The notes under the pieces were generated by a model. It did not search any database and was not told where the DNA came from. It saw only the letters and a list, made by a program, of their open reading frames with translations. Of a stretch of 64,000 nt of DNA, positions 44,046 to 54,277 are shown piece after piece; position 1 is the first letter of the stretch; each line of letters begins with the position of its first letter. The position numbers and the translations under genes were made by a program. The stretch comes from an uncultured Bacteroidia bacterium (GTDB taxonomy: Bacteria > Bacteroidota > Bacteroidia > Bacteroidales > F082): positions 25,279 to 89,278 of the forward strand of contig CAJVWU010000004.1 of NCBI GenBank assembly GCA_913009755.1, given 5' to 3'.

Positions 44046-44390
44046 ATGAAAAAAAAACTTGCACAGATCAATGATCTTTTGGAAGATCTGAAAAAGATTG
44101 ACAGGGACAAAATTGAAGCCTTTATGTCATTTGCCATGGTAACGGAAAAAGAAGATGGCATCCTCTCCAAAAAGCAAAAAGCACTAATCAACGTGGCCCT
44201 TTCAGTATCGGCACAATGCGAATGGTGTATTGAACTGCATGTGAATGATGCCATCAAGGCCGGTGCTACGGAAAAGGAAATTATTGATGCCGGCATGCAG
44301 GCCGTTTTAATGCATGGCGGGCCGGCATTGATGTATTTGATTCCCGTTGCGGAAGCTATAAAAGACATAAAAGAGAATAATAATGAATAG
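44046..44390 (+). CDS. Carboxymuconolactone decarboxylase/AhpD-like protein
   Basis: 114 residues, all-helical. The redox-type CxxC appears as CEWC at about residues 59-62 with the following His (CIELHVNDAIKAGAT), the AhpD-like signature for disulfide exchange in peroxide defence. The phrase LSKKQKALINVALSVSAQ is typical of the family. It sits between the aldolase and enolase genes. Confidence 0.88.
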   Translation: MKKKLAQINDLLEDLKKIDRDKIEAFMSFAMVTEKEDGILSKKQKALINVALSVSAQCEWCIELHVNDAIKAGATEKEIIDAGMQAVLMHGGPALMYLIPVAEAIKDIKENNNE

Positions 44391-44437
44391 TTTATTGGCA
44401 GAAAACTTTTAATTAAACAAATATTGGAGGTAATAAA

Positions 44438-45712
44438 ATGACAAACAACAAAATAACCGGCCTGAAGGCCATGGAAATTTTAGACTCAAGGGGAAACCCC
44501 ACGGTACGGGTCTATATTGAATTGAGTGACGGAACGATGGCATCAGCGTCAGTTCCTTCCGGTGCCAGTACCGGAGAAAACGAAGCCGTTGAACTGCGTG
44601 ATGGCGATAAAAACCGATATGGCAACAAGGGTGTACTCAAAGCCGTTGCCAATGTGACCGATATAATTGCTCCCGAACTAATGGGGTTGCATGCCCACGA
44701 ACAGGCTGTCATTGATAAAAAGATGATCGATCTGGATGGTACGGAAAATAAAACCAAATTGGGTGCAAACGCCATCCTGGGGGTTTCAATGGCCGTGGCC
44801 CGTGCCGCAAGCATCTCGGCACATATTCCGCTTTATCAGTATTTGGGCGGGGTCGGGGCGCGCCGCATCCCCGTTCCCTGCATGAACATCCTCAACGGAG
44901 GGGAACATGCCGATAACAGCGTTGACTTTCAGGAATTCATGGCTGTTCCACTGGGAGCGCCCACTTTTCGTGAAGGCTTGCGGTATGTGGCCGAAACCTT
45001 CCATACCCTTAAAAGCATTCTGAAAGGCCGCGGGCTTTCCACCGGTGTAGGTGATGAAGGCGGATTTGCCCCTAACCTTGCCAGCAATGAAGATGCCATT
45101 GAAACCATTATTCAGGCAATAGAAAAAGCTGGTTATAAACCAGGTAAAGATATTGCCATTGCCATTGATAATGCTGCTACTTCTTTTGCTACAGGCGTTA
45201 ACACTTATGATTTGAAATGGTCGAAAGGTGGAAAAATGACCAGTGAGGATATAATAAAACTGTCAGAAGAATGGGTAGCCAAATATCCAATTGTTTTATG
45301 GGAAGATCCATTGGCAGAAGATGATTGGAACGGCTTTAAGGAATTCACAAAACGATTGGGTGATAAAATTGAAGTTGTTGGAGATGATATTTTTGTAACA
45401 AATACAAAATATATTGCACGAGGGATAAAAGAAGGAACCGCCAATTCCTCTTTAATTAAATTAAACCAGATCGGAACGGTTTCCGAAACCATTGAAGCCG
45501 TACGTATGTGCCGTGATGCTGGATGGCGTCATTTTCATTCTCACCGTTCGGGAGAAACCACCGACACATTCCTGGCCGATTTCGCTATGGCCATGGATGG
45601 CGGTCATCTGAAAAGTGGCTCGGCAAGCCGCAGCGAACGCCTGGCCAAATACAACCGCCTGCTTGAAATTGAAGCTGAACTGGGCGACAGGGCCTTGTAT
45701 TATTGGAAATAA
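44438..45712 (+). CDS. eno: Enolase (phosphopyruvate hydratase)
   Basis: 424 residues, standard enolase length. Complete motif set: [36 protein letters not shown], the magnesium ligands in [12 protein letters not shown] and [10 protein letters not shown], catalytic lysine in [14 protein letters not shown], and [18 protein letters not shown]. It interconverts 2-phosphoglycerate and phosphoenolpyruvate. GGAGG at 44426-44430, seven bases before the ATG, is an unusually strong Shine-Dalgarno sequence for Bacteroidota and suggests high expression. Confidence 0.97.
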   Translation: MTNNKITGLKAMEILDSRGNPTVRVYIELSDGTMASASVPSGASTGENEAVELRDGDKNRYGNKGVLKAVANVTDIIAPELMGLHAHEQAVIDKKMIDLDGTENKTKLGANAILGVSMAVARAASISAHIPLYQYLGGVGARRIPVPCMNILNGGEHADNSVDFQEFMAVPLGAPTFREGLRYVAETFHTLKSILKGRGLSTGVGDEGGFAPNLASNEDAIETIIQAIEKAGYKPGKDIAIAIDNAATSFATGVNTYDLKWSKGGKMTSEDIIKLSEEWVAKYPIVLWEDPLAEDDWNGFKEFTKRLGDKIEVVGDDIFVTNTKYIARGIKEGTANSSLIKLNQIGTVSETIEAVRMCRDAGWRHFHSHRSGETTDTFLADFAMAMDGGHLKSGSASRSERLAKYNRLLEIEAELGDRALYYWK

Positions 45713-45718
45713 CTGCTA

Positions 45719-45746
45719 AACCGGTGCCTCAACGGCCTGGTTTTAA
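45719..45746 (+). terminator. Probable terminator after enolase
   Basis: AACCGGTGCC pairs imperfectly with GGCCTGGTT around TCAAC, followed by TTTT. It separates enolase from the PPK2 gene. Confidence 0.45.
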
Positions 45747-45836
45747 AATACGCTTATCGTTTAAAATGAAGTAAAAAATGAAAGTCAGAGGTCCCGGTAA
45801 TTTATTTGTAATAAGATTGTTAGATACTTCAAAACC

Positions 45837-46589
45837 ATGAAGAAAAAAGAATATAAAAAAGAACTTTATCATTTGCAGGTTCAGTTGGTGAAGTTTCAAA
45901 AGCATTTGATTGAAAAAGACAAGAAAGTTTGTGTAATTTTTGAAGGCAGGGATACGGCCGGGAAAGACGGCATTATTAAAAGGTTTACCGAGCACCTGAG
46001 TTCACGCGATTGCAGGTCGGTAGCCCTCGGGGTGCCATCGGACATTGAAAAGAAATCCTGGTATTTTCAACGCTATGTTAACCACCTGCCACACGGGGGG
46101 GAGATCGTGTTCTTCAACCGGAGTTGGTATAACCGGGCCGGCGTAGAAAAGGTAATGCATTTCTGTACCCCGAAACAGCATAAACTCTTTTTGGAAGAAG
46201 TGGGCAATTTTGAACATTTATTGGTTCAATCGGATATTATCTTTTACAAATATTATCTTGACATCAGCAAAAAAGAACAGGAAAAACGATTGAAAGGCCG
46301 AAAGGTAAATCCACTGAAACAATGGAAACTAAGCCCGATAGACCAGAAAGCATCCAATTTATGGGATGCATATACCCGGGCGCGGAATGAAATGTTTTTG
46401 AAAACAAATTTCGCTTTTGCCCCCTGGATAGTGGTTCACAGCGATAATAAAAAAGAAGCGCGCATCAATGGGATCAAACATTTTTTAAGCCGGGTTGAAT
46501 ACCCCGGAAAAGATCAGACCCTTTTGGTTTACGATAACAAGGTGATTCTTGAAATAAATCCTGAAAACATCAATCAATGTTTTCATTAA
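45837..46589 (+). CDS. Polyphosphate kinase 2 (PPK2)
   Basis: 250 residues, usual for single-domain PPK2. Walker A VIFEGRDTAGKDGIIKRF, a lid region with YFQRYVNHLPHGGEIVFFNRSWYNRAGVE including the Walker B, and the C-terminal RARNEMFLKTNFAFAPW. PPK2 uses polyphosphate to make nucleoside triphosphates or diphosphates, an energy buffer under stress. Subclass (GDP or ADP preference) is not clear from sequence. Confidence 0.94.
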   Translation: MKKKEYKKELYHLQVQLVKFQKHLIEKDKKVCVIFEGRDTAGKDGIIKRFTEHLSSRDCRSVALGVPSDIEKKSWYFQRYVNHLPHGGEIVFFNRSWYNRAGVEKVMHFCTPKQHKLFLEEVGNFEHLLVQSDIIFYKYYLDISKKEQEKRLKGRKVNPLKQWKLSPIDQKASNLWDAYTRARNEMFLKTNFAFAPWIVVHSDNKKEARINGIKHFLSRVEYPGKDQTLLVYDNKVILEINPENINQCFH

Positions 46590-46629
46590 ATCATAATTAA
46601 ATTAACTTAGCATTTTAAAGTTTACAGTC

Positions 46630-46848
46630 ATGATGAATTTTGGAAATATGGGCTGGGGAATGGGCTACTGGTGGATAGTAGGCCTGGTAATGACAGTTCT
46701 CCTTATCTGGTTGCTTTATACCATCTTCGGCAGAAATTCTGTTGAAAACCAAGACCGTGCGGAAACGGCCCGCGAAATCCTGAAAAAAAGGTATGCCCGC
46801 GGCGAAATTACCAAGGAAGAATACGACCGCATTTTAAAGGATCTTTAA
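46630..46848 (+). CDS. Small SHOCT-domain membrane protein
   Basis: 72 residues: a glycine/methionine-rich start (MMNFGNMGWGMGYWW), one membrane helix (IVGLVMTVLLIWLLYTIF) and a SHOCT motif (AREILKKRYARGEITKEEYDRILKDL). Such small proteins often lie beside copper or heavy-metal transport genes, as here (the copper ATPase starts 71 bases later). Confidence 0.88.
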   Translation: MMNFGNMGWGMGYWWIVGLVMTVLLIWLLYTIFGRNSVENQDRAETAREILKKRYARGEITKEEYDRILKDL

Positions 46849-46919
46849 AAAATCCCGGGTGTTATGTTTTTGCAGAACTGCCGGATTAAAAAGCATCAAA
46901 ACATATAATTGATAAACAC

Positions 46920-49409
46920 ATGAAAACTCATTCAAATGCAAATAAAAAAGGGGAAATGGAAAAGATAAATTATTTCTGCACTATGCACTGCGAAGGCGAT
47001 AAGACCTACGACCATCCAGGCGATTGTCCGGTTTGCGGCATGCATTTGGTTCCTGTGGGCTCTACGGAAGATCACAGTGAGCACAGCCATGCACCCGCGT
47101 CTCACGAACCTGCACATAGCGATCATAACCATACCCCTGAAATAAAGAAGCCTGCACCGCCGAAAGCAGCCTCCGGTTCGGGTAAATATTACTGCTCCAT
47201 GCGCTGCGAAGGCGACAAAACCTACGACCAGCCGGGCGATTGTCCGGTATGTGGAATGCGCCTGCTAAAGGAGGTAAGCCTGGAAACCAAAAAACAGAAG
47301 GTCTATTCTTGTCCCATGCACCCCGAGGTGAAAAGTGACAAACCGGGGTCCTGCCCAAAATGCGGGATGGACCTGGTTGCGGAAAAAGGAGTTGAGAAAA
47401 GTGAGGAGGAAATAGCCTATCATAAAATGGCCAGACGTTTTTGGTTCGCCCTGGCGCTCTCTTTACCCGTCCTCATTATTTCCATGTCCGATTACATTTC
47501 TTTTCTGGATTTCACAAAAATAGCACCCGAAATTGTCTGGCGGTGGATTCAGTTTGTTTTGACGCTCCCTGTTGTTTTTTATTCAGGCGGGGAATTCTTT
47601 GTCAGGGGCTGGAACTCGGTACGCAGATGGTCGCCAAACATGTGGACGCTCATCTCTCTCGGTGTGGGCGCTGCTTTTTTGTTTAGCACGTTGGGCATGT
47701 TTTTTCCCGGGATTTTCCCTGCCCAGTTCAAGGATGCCCAGGGGTATGTCCACCTCTATTTTGAAGCCGCAGCGTTTATCCTTACGCTGGTCCTGCTGGG
47801 TCAGGTTCTGGAATTGCGTGCCCATAGTAAAACCAACACAGCCATCAAAGCGCTGCTCAACCTCGTTCCTCCCATAGCAAGGGTCATTCGAAACGGGAAA
47901 GAGCAGGAAATCCCGGTTGAAGAGGTTATGGTCGGCGACATCCTGCAAATCCGGCCCGGGGAGAAAATCCCTGTGGACGGCATTATTTTCGAGGGCGCTG
48001 CTGTGGTTGACGAAGGCATGATTACCGGGGAATCCATCCCGGTTGAAAAAATTGAGGGGGAAAAGGTTATCGGTGGTGCAGTGAATGGCAGAACCACCTT
48101 TAAAATGAAAGCCGAAAAGGTAGGTTCCGACACATTGCTTGCCCAAATCATCGAAATGGTTAACAAAGCAAGCCGCTCAAGGGCCCCCATCCAAAAACTG
48201 GCCGATACGGTGGCAAAATATTTTGTGCAAATCGTTGTTTCTGCGGCTTTACTGACTTTTGCCGTGTGGTATTTCTGGGGGCCTGAGCCTGCACTGTTGT
48301 ATGCCTTTGTGAATGCTATTGCCGTGCTGGTCATTGCCTGCCCTTGTGCCCTGGGACTGGCAACCCCGATGTCTATTATGGTTGGTACCGGACGGGCGGC
48401 CCAATCGGGTGTGTTGGTGAAAGATGCAGGTGCCATCGAAGAAATGAATAAGATAGATACCGTCATTGTGGACAAAACAGGTACACTTACCGAAGGAAAG
48501 CCCGCTTTGACATCTTATGTCTCTTTCAACAGTATTAGAAAAGATGATGAAATTTTACAACTGGCGGCTTCGGTTGATAAGAACAGCGAACACCCTGTGG
48601 CCGATTCCATTGTGAAAGGAACCCGGGCTAAAAATATTCCTCTTTTGGAGGTGGAAGATTTTGAGGCGGTCACGGGAATGGGGGTTCGGGCAACACTAAA
48701 CGGAAAAAACATGGGCCTGGGAAATTTGCGCCTCATTGAATTTTTTGGAGCAGAATTAACCAAAGAGAATGCAGAGTCGGCAAAAAAATGGCAGCAGTCG
48801 GGGCAAACTGTTATGTTTCTGATTGTTGATAAGAAAGTAGAAGGCATGGTAAGTGTAGCCGATAAAATTAAGGAAACTTCTGCATCTGCCGTAAAGGCGT
48901 TGCACAAGGCCGGACTTCAGGTGATGATGCTTACCGGTGATAATGAATTTACGGCTAAAGCCATCGCTGACGAAATGGGGATTGATGCCTATCAGGCCGA
49001 TTGCCTCCCGGAAGACAAATACAACAAGGTTAAAGAATTACAGCAACAGGGACATATTGTAGCCATGGCCGGAGATGGTATTAACGATGCCCCGGCGCTG
49101 GCGCTGGCCAATATTGGCATTGCCATGGGCACGGGTACTGACATCGCCATGCAAAGTGCCGAAATTACCCTGATAAAAGGCGATTTAAACGGAATTGTCA
49201 GGGCACACGACCTGAGCCACAAGGTGATGCGGAATATAAAACAAAACCTGTTTTTTGCCTTTGTTTATAATTCCATCGGGATTCCCATTGCTGCCGGCGT
49301 GCTCTTTCCCTTTTTCGGAATTCTTTTGAGCCCCATCATTGCGGCAGCGGCCATGAGCTTTAGTTCCGTTTCGGTTATTTCCAATGCCCTGCGCCTGAGA
49401 AAACAGTAA
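46920..49409 (+). CDS. Copper-translocating P1B-type ATPase with three metal-binding N-terminal modules
   Basis: 829 residues. Three tandem heavy-metal-binding modules of the Y-x-C-(T/S/P)-M...C-P-x-C-G-M form near residues 17-42, 91-117 and 131-156, instead of classical HMA domains, with a His-rich linker between the first two. The ATPase core has the metal site ACPCALGLATP, TGESIPVEK, DKTGTLTEGKP, HP in SEHPVADSIV and GDGINDAPAL; the last helices show YNSIGIP and MSFSSVSVISNALRL (N/Y and MxxSS), which fit Cu(I) export. Likely copper detoxification. Confidence 0.93.
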   Translation: MKTHSNANKKGEMEKINYFCTMHCEGDKTYDHPGDCPVCGMHLVPVGSTEDHSEHSHAPASHEPAHSDHNHTPEIKKPAPPKAASGSGKYYCSMRCEGDKTYDQPGDCPVCGMRLLKEVSLETKKQKVYSCPMHPEVKSDKPGSCPKCGMDLVAEKGVEKSEEEIAYHKMARRFWFALALSLPVLIISMSDYISFLDFTKIAPEIVWRWIQFVLTLPVVFYSGGEFFVRGWNSVRRWSPNMWTLISLGVGAAFLFSTLGMFFPGIFPAQFKDAQGYVHLYFEAAAFILTLVLLGQVLELRAHSKTNTAIKALLNLVPPIARVIRNGKEQEIPVEEVMVGDILQIRPGEKIPVDGIIFEGAAVVDEGMITGESIPVEKIEGEKVIGGAVNGRTTFKMKAEKVGSDTLLAQIIEMVNKASRSRAPIQKLADTVAKYFVQIVVSAALLTFAVWYFWGPEPALLYAFVNAIAVLVIACPCALGLATPMSIMVGTGRAAQSGVLVKDAGAIEEMNKIDTVIVDKTGTLTEGKPALTSYVSFNSIRKDDEILQLAASVDKNSEHPVADSIVKGTRAKNIPLLEVEDFEAVTGMGVRATLNGKNMGLGNLRLIEFFGAELTKENAESAKKWQQSGQTVMFLIVDKKVEGMVSVADKIKETSASAVKALHKAGLQVMMLTGDNEFTAKAIADEMGIDAYQADCLPEDKYNKVKELQQQGHIVAMAGDGINDAPALALANIGIAMGTGTDIAMQSAEITLIKGDLNGIVRAHDLSHKVMRNIKQNLFFAFVYNSIGIPIAAGVLFPFFGILLSPIIAAAAMSFSSVSVISNALRLRKQ

Positions 49410-49614
49410 TAAGCATATTATAAAATCATACAATTGGGCGGTGAATAAGATAATCGTCCTGATTTTATTCTAATCTGTCAGTAACCCGGATAACGTTAAA
49501 AACCAGAGGAAAACAGGTCTGAAAATTTAAATTTAGCCATTTTCCTCTGCCTGATTCGATATAAGATTAATTTTGAAAATTATAAAATGCCTGAAAAAAA
49601 AATTCTTGTTTTAA

Positions 49615-50217
49615 TTGGAAAAATCAGAATTGATAAGGTTAGTTGGAATTTATTCCTATCCCGGGATTGGGATTTATTACTTCTTACTGGATTTTATTTC
49701 ACCCTTAACGGATGAGGTTTCTCTGGTTGCCATTGCCTATCTTTCAAAAACAGGACTGGTAAATAAGGCAGGGGCAGGCGTAGTTTCATTTTTGGCATTG
49801 TATGGAAGGAATTATGTAATATTTTTGATAGCACGCAAAAGGGTATCATGGTTGGAAAAGTTAACAAAACGTCATCCCGATGCGATGGAACGTTTTCAGG
49901 AAAGGATGAAAAAAAAGTCTTTTGAAACAATTCTGCTGTTGACCTTTTTACCTAAGGTGAGAATATTTGCCCCTGTTGCTGCAGGGTTTGGGGAAGAGTC
50001 CAAAATCCGGTTTGCCATATACGAAGCAATTTGCCTCGGCTTGTTTGTGGGGATTTATTATACCCTCGGATTATTCTTTTATAATAAGATGGAGTCATTT
50101 TTTAATCAGATGAATGCTGTTCAGGGTTCGGTAATATTAATAGTTCTTGTCATTTTAACCGGTTTAATCAGCTATTTTATTGGCAGGCATTTTTTAAGGA
50201 AAAAAGACAAATCATAA
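49615..50217 (+). CDS. DedA/VTT-like membrane protein
   Basis: About 200 residues with several membrane segments. The core resembles DedA/SNARE-associated proteins, with a hydrophobic SFETILLLTFLPKVRIFAPVAAGFG segment in place of the classical R-F-x-P-x-x-R motif. The start is a TTG at 49615 and is uncertain: an ATG at 49587 opens a different frame next to a nine-A run, so a frameshift at the run cannot be excluded. Related proteins move lipids or protons across the membrane. Confidence 0.6.
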   Translation: MEKSELIRLVGIYSYPGIGIYYFLLDFISPLTDEVSLVAIAYLSKTGLVNKAGAGVVSFLALYGRNYVIFLIARKRVSWLEKLTKRHPDAMERFQERMKKKSFETILLLTFLPKVRIFAPVAAGFGEESKIRFAIYEAICLGLFVGIYYTLGLFFYNKMESFFNQMNAVQGSVILIVLVILTGLISYFIGRHFLRKKDKS

Positions 50218-50350
50218 ATTAAAATATTGTATCGAAAAGAAAAATAACAATACCTCATCAAAAAAAAAAACGGGAATAATGTTTCTGACATAAGAGGGCT
50301 TTCTGCAGACGACATGATCCTGATTAAAATTTATTTATATTATAATTCCT

Positions 50351-50391
50351 GAAAACTGATAATTCAATCATAGGAATTTTGAACATAAATT
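50351..50391 (+). pseudogene. Vestige of a universal-stress-gene start
   Basis: GAAAACTGATAATTCAAT followed by (C/T)(A/G)TAGG(A/G)AT matches the first ten codons of the universal stress gene at 53233 (MKTDNSIVGI against xKTDNSIIGI), with CTG in place of ATG and a stop soon after. It looks like the remains of a duplicated copy in front of the proton ATPase. Confidence 0.45.
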
Positions 50392-50404
50392 GAAGAATTA
50401 ATTG

Positions 50405-50412
50405 TAATTTTG
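50405..50412 (+). promoter_or_regulatory. -7 element of the proton ATPase gene
   Basis: A perfect TAATTTTG with TTTG 23 bases upstream (50378-50381), predicting a leader of about 98 bases. Confidence 0.4.
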
Positions 50413-50514
50413 TTTTGCTTTTTCAGTACAGGAATAAACGGATTCTATTTTTATGGTTGAAAGAAATAAAAAAAATTAATTTTTGGAACCCACCTTAAAC
50501 CTCTATGATAAAAA

Positions 50515-53025
50515 ATGGATAATTTAAAAACCGGAATTGATTTTGGTAAACTTACGATTGAAGAAAGTTTAAAACAGCTTGATGTCAATCTACAAAACGG
50601 ACTATCACAAGAAGAAGTTGAAATCAGGCTTAAACAGTTCGGTCCAAATGCTCTTGAAGAAAAAAAGGAAAACCAACTGTTCAAATTTCTATTATACTTT
50701 TGGGGGCCTATCCCCTGGATGATTGAAATTGCAGCAATTCTTTCAGCAGCTATTCAGCATTGGCCAGATTTTTTTATTATTCTGTTTTTACTCCTGTTTA
50801 ATGCTTCTGTTGGTTTTTGGCAGGAACACCAGGCTGCCAGTGCCGTTGAGGCTTTAAAAAAGCAATTGGCTATGAAAGGCCGGGCAAAACGTAACGGCAA
50901 ATGGATGGAAGTAAATTCCTCAAGTTTGGTTCCCGGAGATATTGTACGAATAAGACCTGGCGACATTATTCCCGCTGACACAAAATTGATTGAAGGTGAT
51001 TACCTCAGTGTCGATCAATCTGCATTAACCGGTGAATCGCTGCCGGTAACGAGAAAGGCAGGAGAAATTGTGTTTTCCGGGTCTATTGCTAAACAAGGGG
51101 AAATGGTGGCATTGGTAACCACAACCGGGAAAGACACTTTCTTTGGGCAAACTGCCAAGCTCGTATCCGAGGCAAAATCCGTATCTCATTTTCAAAAAGC
51201 TGTTTTGAAAATTGGGGATTACCTGATTTATTTGAGTTTGGGGCTTGCTGTAGTACTTGTTCTCGATGAACTTTTCAGAGGTTCTTCATTTCTTACTTTA
51301 ATTCAATTTACATTAATTTTAGTAGTTGCAGCCATTCCAGCGGCTATGCCTGCTGTTCTTTCTGTAACTATGGCTATCGGTGCAATGGTGCTTGCAAAGA
51401 AAAAAGCCATTGTTACACGGTTGGAATCAATTGAAGAAATGGCGGGAATGGACATCTTATGCTCGGACAAAACCGGAACTTTAACACAGAATAAACTTAC
51501 ATTGGGAGAACCTGCTCCATTTAATGTTGATGACCCGCAGGAGGTTGTTCTTGCAGGGGCATTAGCATCTAAAGCTGAAAACCAGGACGCCATTGATTTA
51601 GCAGTCATCGCCGGTCTTCCTGACCCAAAAATTTTGGAAAAATACACTCAGCAGAAATTTTTTCCCTTCGATCCGGTTCATAAACGGACCGAAGCAGATA
51701 TAACAGCACAAGACGGAAGCTCTTTTAAAGTAACAAAGGGAGCGCCGCAAGTTATATTTGATATGTGCAGTCTGCCTAAAAAGAAAGTGGAAAGCATACA
51801 AACCAAAGTTAATGAATATGCCAAAAAGGGATATCGTACACTTGGCGTTGCCCGAACCGATGGAAACAAAAACTGGAAGTTCCTGGGACTGTTGCCATTG
51901 TTCGACCCGCCGCGTGAAGATTCGGCAGATATGATAAAACGTGCTCAGGAACACGGTATTGAAGTTAAGATGGTTACAGGAGACAATGTAGCAATAGGAA
52001 AGCAAATTGCCTCGGAGCTGGGTCTTAAAACAAATATTCACACGGCAAGTGAATTTTTTAAGGATGATGATGATGAAAAAGATCTTTCATCAAAAATGCT
52101 TGAAAAGATAGAAAAAGCCGATGGATTTGCGGAAGTGTTCCCAAAACATAAATACGAAATTGTTAAAGCATTGCAGGATCGCGGTCATATTGCGGGCATG
52201 ACCGGGGACGGGGTTAACGATGCCCCTGCTCTAAAACAGGCAAATATTGGTATTGCCGTTAGCGGAGCAACTGATGCTGCCCGGGCTGCCGCTGCATTAG
52301 TATTAACAGCTCCCGGCCTCTCGGTTATTATCAAAGCAATAGAAGAAGCCCGAATGATATTCGAGCGCATGAATTCGTATGCGATCTACCGGATTACCGA
52401 AACGATCCGCATTATGTTTTTTGTTGTGCTGGCTATGTTGGTGTTTAACTTTTATCCTATAACATCAGTTATGATAATTTTGCTTGCTGTTCTTAACGAT
52501 CTGCCAATTATGACTATTGCTTATGACAATACCTGGCTTGATCCGAAACCCGTACGTTGGGACATGCACCGGGTTCTTATACTTTCAACTATTTTAGGGC
52601 TTATAGGTGTGATCGAAACATTTTTGCTGCTCGCTATCGCAAAGTTATGGCTTGGATTAGATGTTGCCCATCTACAGTCATTTATCTACTTGAAATTAGC
52701 TGTTGCAGGACATATGACATTGTTTGTTGTCCGTACTAAACGGCCATTCTTATCAAAACCCTTTCCGGCAAAAATACTTTTACTCGCCATTCTTGGAACA
52801 CAAATTTTGGCGGCGTGTATTGTTGGTTTCGGCATTTTCGTGCCGACTATTCCCTGGAGTTATGTAGGGTTGATTTGGGGTTATTGTATCATTTGGGCAT
52901 TTATTGAAGATTGGGCAAAATTGCAAGTTTATAAACATCTTGAATTATCAGGTAAACGGCATACGGGTTTCTTAAAAATATTAAAAAAACCATTGCATGC
53001 CCATGGCTATTTGAGAAATAAATAA
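50515..53025 (+). CDS. P3A-type plasma-membrane proton ATPase
   Basis: 836 residues, close to the fungal/plant H+-ATPase core. Cation-transporter N-domain (GLSQEEVEIRLKQFGPNALEEKKEN), SALTGESLPVTRK, DKTGTLTQNKLT, TGDGVNDAPALKQANIGIAV and ten membrane helices. P3A pumps export protons at the cost of ATP. In bacteria they are rare and tied to acid or energy stress; here it is followed by a universal stress protein. Confidence 0.93.
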   Translation: MDNLKTGIDFGKLTIEESLKQLDVNLQNGLSQEEVEIRLKQFGPNALEEKKENQLFKFLLYFWGPIPWMIEIAAILSAAIQHWPDFFIILFLLLFNASVGFWQEHQAASAVEALKKQLAMKGRAKRNGKWMEVNSSSLVPGDIVRIRPGDIIPADTKLIEGDYLSVDQSALTGESLPVTRKAGEIVFSGSIAKQGEMVALVTTTGKDTFFGQTAKLVSEAKSVSHFQKAVLKIGDYLIYLSLGLAVVLVLDELFRGSSFLTLIQFTLILVVAAIPAAMPAVLSVTMAIGAMVLAKKKAIVTRLESIEEMAGMDILCSDKTGTLTQNKLTLGEPAPFNVDDPQEVVLAGALASKAENQDAIDLAVIAGLPDPKILEKYTQQKFFPFDPVHKRTEADITAQDGSSFKVTKGAPQVIFDMCSLPKKKVESIQTKVNEYAKKGYRTLGVARTDGNKNWKFLGLLPLFDPPREDSADMIKRAQEHGIEVKMVTGDNVAIGKQIASELGLKTNIHTASEFFKDDDDEKDLSSKMLEKIEKADGFAEVFPKHKYEIVKALQDRGHIAGMTGDGVNDAPALKQANIGIAVSGATDAARAAAALVLTAPGLSVIIKAIEEARMIFERMNSYAIYRITETIRIMFFVVLAMLVFNFYPITSVMIILLAVLNDLPIMTIAYDNTWLDPKPVRWDMHRVLILSTILGLIGVIETFLLLAIAKLWLGLDVAHLQSFIYLKLAVAGHMTLFVVRTKRPFLSKPFPAKILLLAILGTQILAACIVGFGIFVPTIPWSYVGLIWGYCIIWAFIEDWAKLQVYKHLELSGKRHTGFLKILKKPLHAHGYLRNK

Positions 53026-53232
53026 ATTGTTTTGCTTCCGTATTATTGAAACGGACAATTTTAATGTTGAACATATTTGAAAAGAATTCATGTATATTTT
53101 TTTGAGAGAAATTAACTTAAAATCTAAAGTATATTTTTAATGATGTTGTAAAAATGCTGGTGTTGAAATTTTACAGGAAAAGAGGCGAACTGGTTATTTA
53201 TTTCTTTTTAAAATACATGTAAATTATACTTT

Positions 53233-54135
53233 ATGAAAACTGATAATTCAATTGTAGGGATAAGTTTTTCGGAAACCGATAAGTTTTTGTGTCAATATGT
53301 TGATTTTCTGGCAACAAAAATACCCATTAACACGGTGAACAACCTCTATCTTTTTACAGCACGTAATTTGTTCATGGATTTGCAACGTGCTACTAACGAC
53401 AAAGCAGGGAAATTACTCCTTAAAAGTTTTGAGGGGAAAATGGAAAAAGACATCAAAAACCTTTATCCACACATTAAAAATGTAAATTATTATGCAAAGC
53501 CCGGTTCGTTTGTTTCAACTTTTCAACGTTTTTTACAAAATATAAAAACGGATTTGGTTTTTATAGGAAAAGGTAAAGATTCACAGGGGGCGATGGCCAA
53601 ACTGACTGTCAGTCATATCCCCGCCCATGTCATGATCGTTCCTGAAGGAGCACAACACAAGCTGAACCGGATACTGGTTGTAATGGATGAATCCGGATTC
53701 TCAAAAACAGTATTGCACAGCACGTTGGAGATCAGCTCGAAAATTAATCCTAGGCCCGAAATTACCTGCCTGTATATTTCTCATTTATCTTATTTTATCA
53801 AACTTGAAAACGCCATTAATGAGGGTTATCAAATGTTAAAAAACGAAGAGTTGGACTGGAACAGCCAAAAAATATTTGAAAAGGAAAAAGCGGATTTTGA
53901 AAAATTTGTTTCTGATTATTCCAGTGATTTTGACATGAAAGTAACGGCAAAAGCGGTTTTTGAGGCCAGGCCCAAACCCTACCTGGCCCTTATGGATTAC
54001 CTGAATGAAAACGAAACCGATCTGCTGGTAATGAGCGACCGGAATCATTCGGGCCTGAATACCCATATTCTGGGCAGGTTTACCGAAAAAATAATTACGG
54101 TAAACAAAAAAGTGCCTATGCTTGTTGTGAAGTAA
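53233..54135 (+). CDS. Universal stress protein, tandem UspA domains
   Basis: 300 residues in two Usp-like halves. The second half has LNRILVVMDESGFSKTVLHSTLEISSKINPRPEITCLYI and ends ETDLLVMSDRNHSGLNTHILGRFTEKIITVNKKVPMLVVK; the nucleotide loop G-2x-G-9x-G(S/T) is altered (SGLNTHILGRF), so ATP binding is doubtful. Its first codons are echoed by a vestige upstream of the proton ATPase. Confidence 0.85.
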   Translation: MKTDNSIVGISFSETDKFLCQYVDFLATKIPINTVNNLYLFTARNLFMDLQRATNDKAGKLLLKSFEGKMEKDIKNLYPHIKNVNYYAKPGSFVSTFQRFLQNIKTDLVFIGKGKDSQGAMAKLTVSHIPAHVMIVPEGAQHKLNRILVVMDESGFSKTVLHSTLEISSKINPRPEITCLYISHLSYFIKLENAINEGYQMLKNEELDWNSQKIFEKEKADFEKFVSDYSSDFDMKVTAKAVFEARPKPYLALMDYLNENETDLLVMSDRNHSGLNTHILGRFTEKIITVNKKVPMLVVK

Positions 54136-54217
54136 TACCGGTTGAGAATTTCGACAGGAAAACAACCGGGAAGGAAATTCATCCGGAGAAAAAGATAAGA
54201 CATATTTTACAAAATAC

Positions 54218-54248
54218 TTGCTTTTCTGTAAAATATACTTTACATTTG
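54218..54248 (+). promoter_or_regulatory. Promoter of the AAA ATPase-patatin pair
   Basis: TTG (54218-54220), a 20-base spacer and a perfect TACATTTG (54241-54248). Start near 54253, leader about 25 bases to ATG 54278. Confidence 0.6.
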
Positions 54249-54277
54249 GTCTTTTTAAATCCATAAATTATATTTTT

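Noticed and set aside
49587..49715. Alternative ATG start and frame before the DedA-like gene
   Set aside because: It leads to a stop after about 43 codons; only a frameshift at the nine-A run would rescue it, which I cannot show.
54138..54169. CCGGTTG/CAACCGG stem after the Usp gene as terminator
   Set aside because: Seven-bp stem with an 18-base loop and no T run; too weak.
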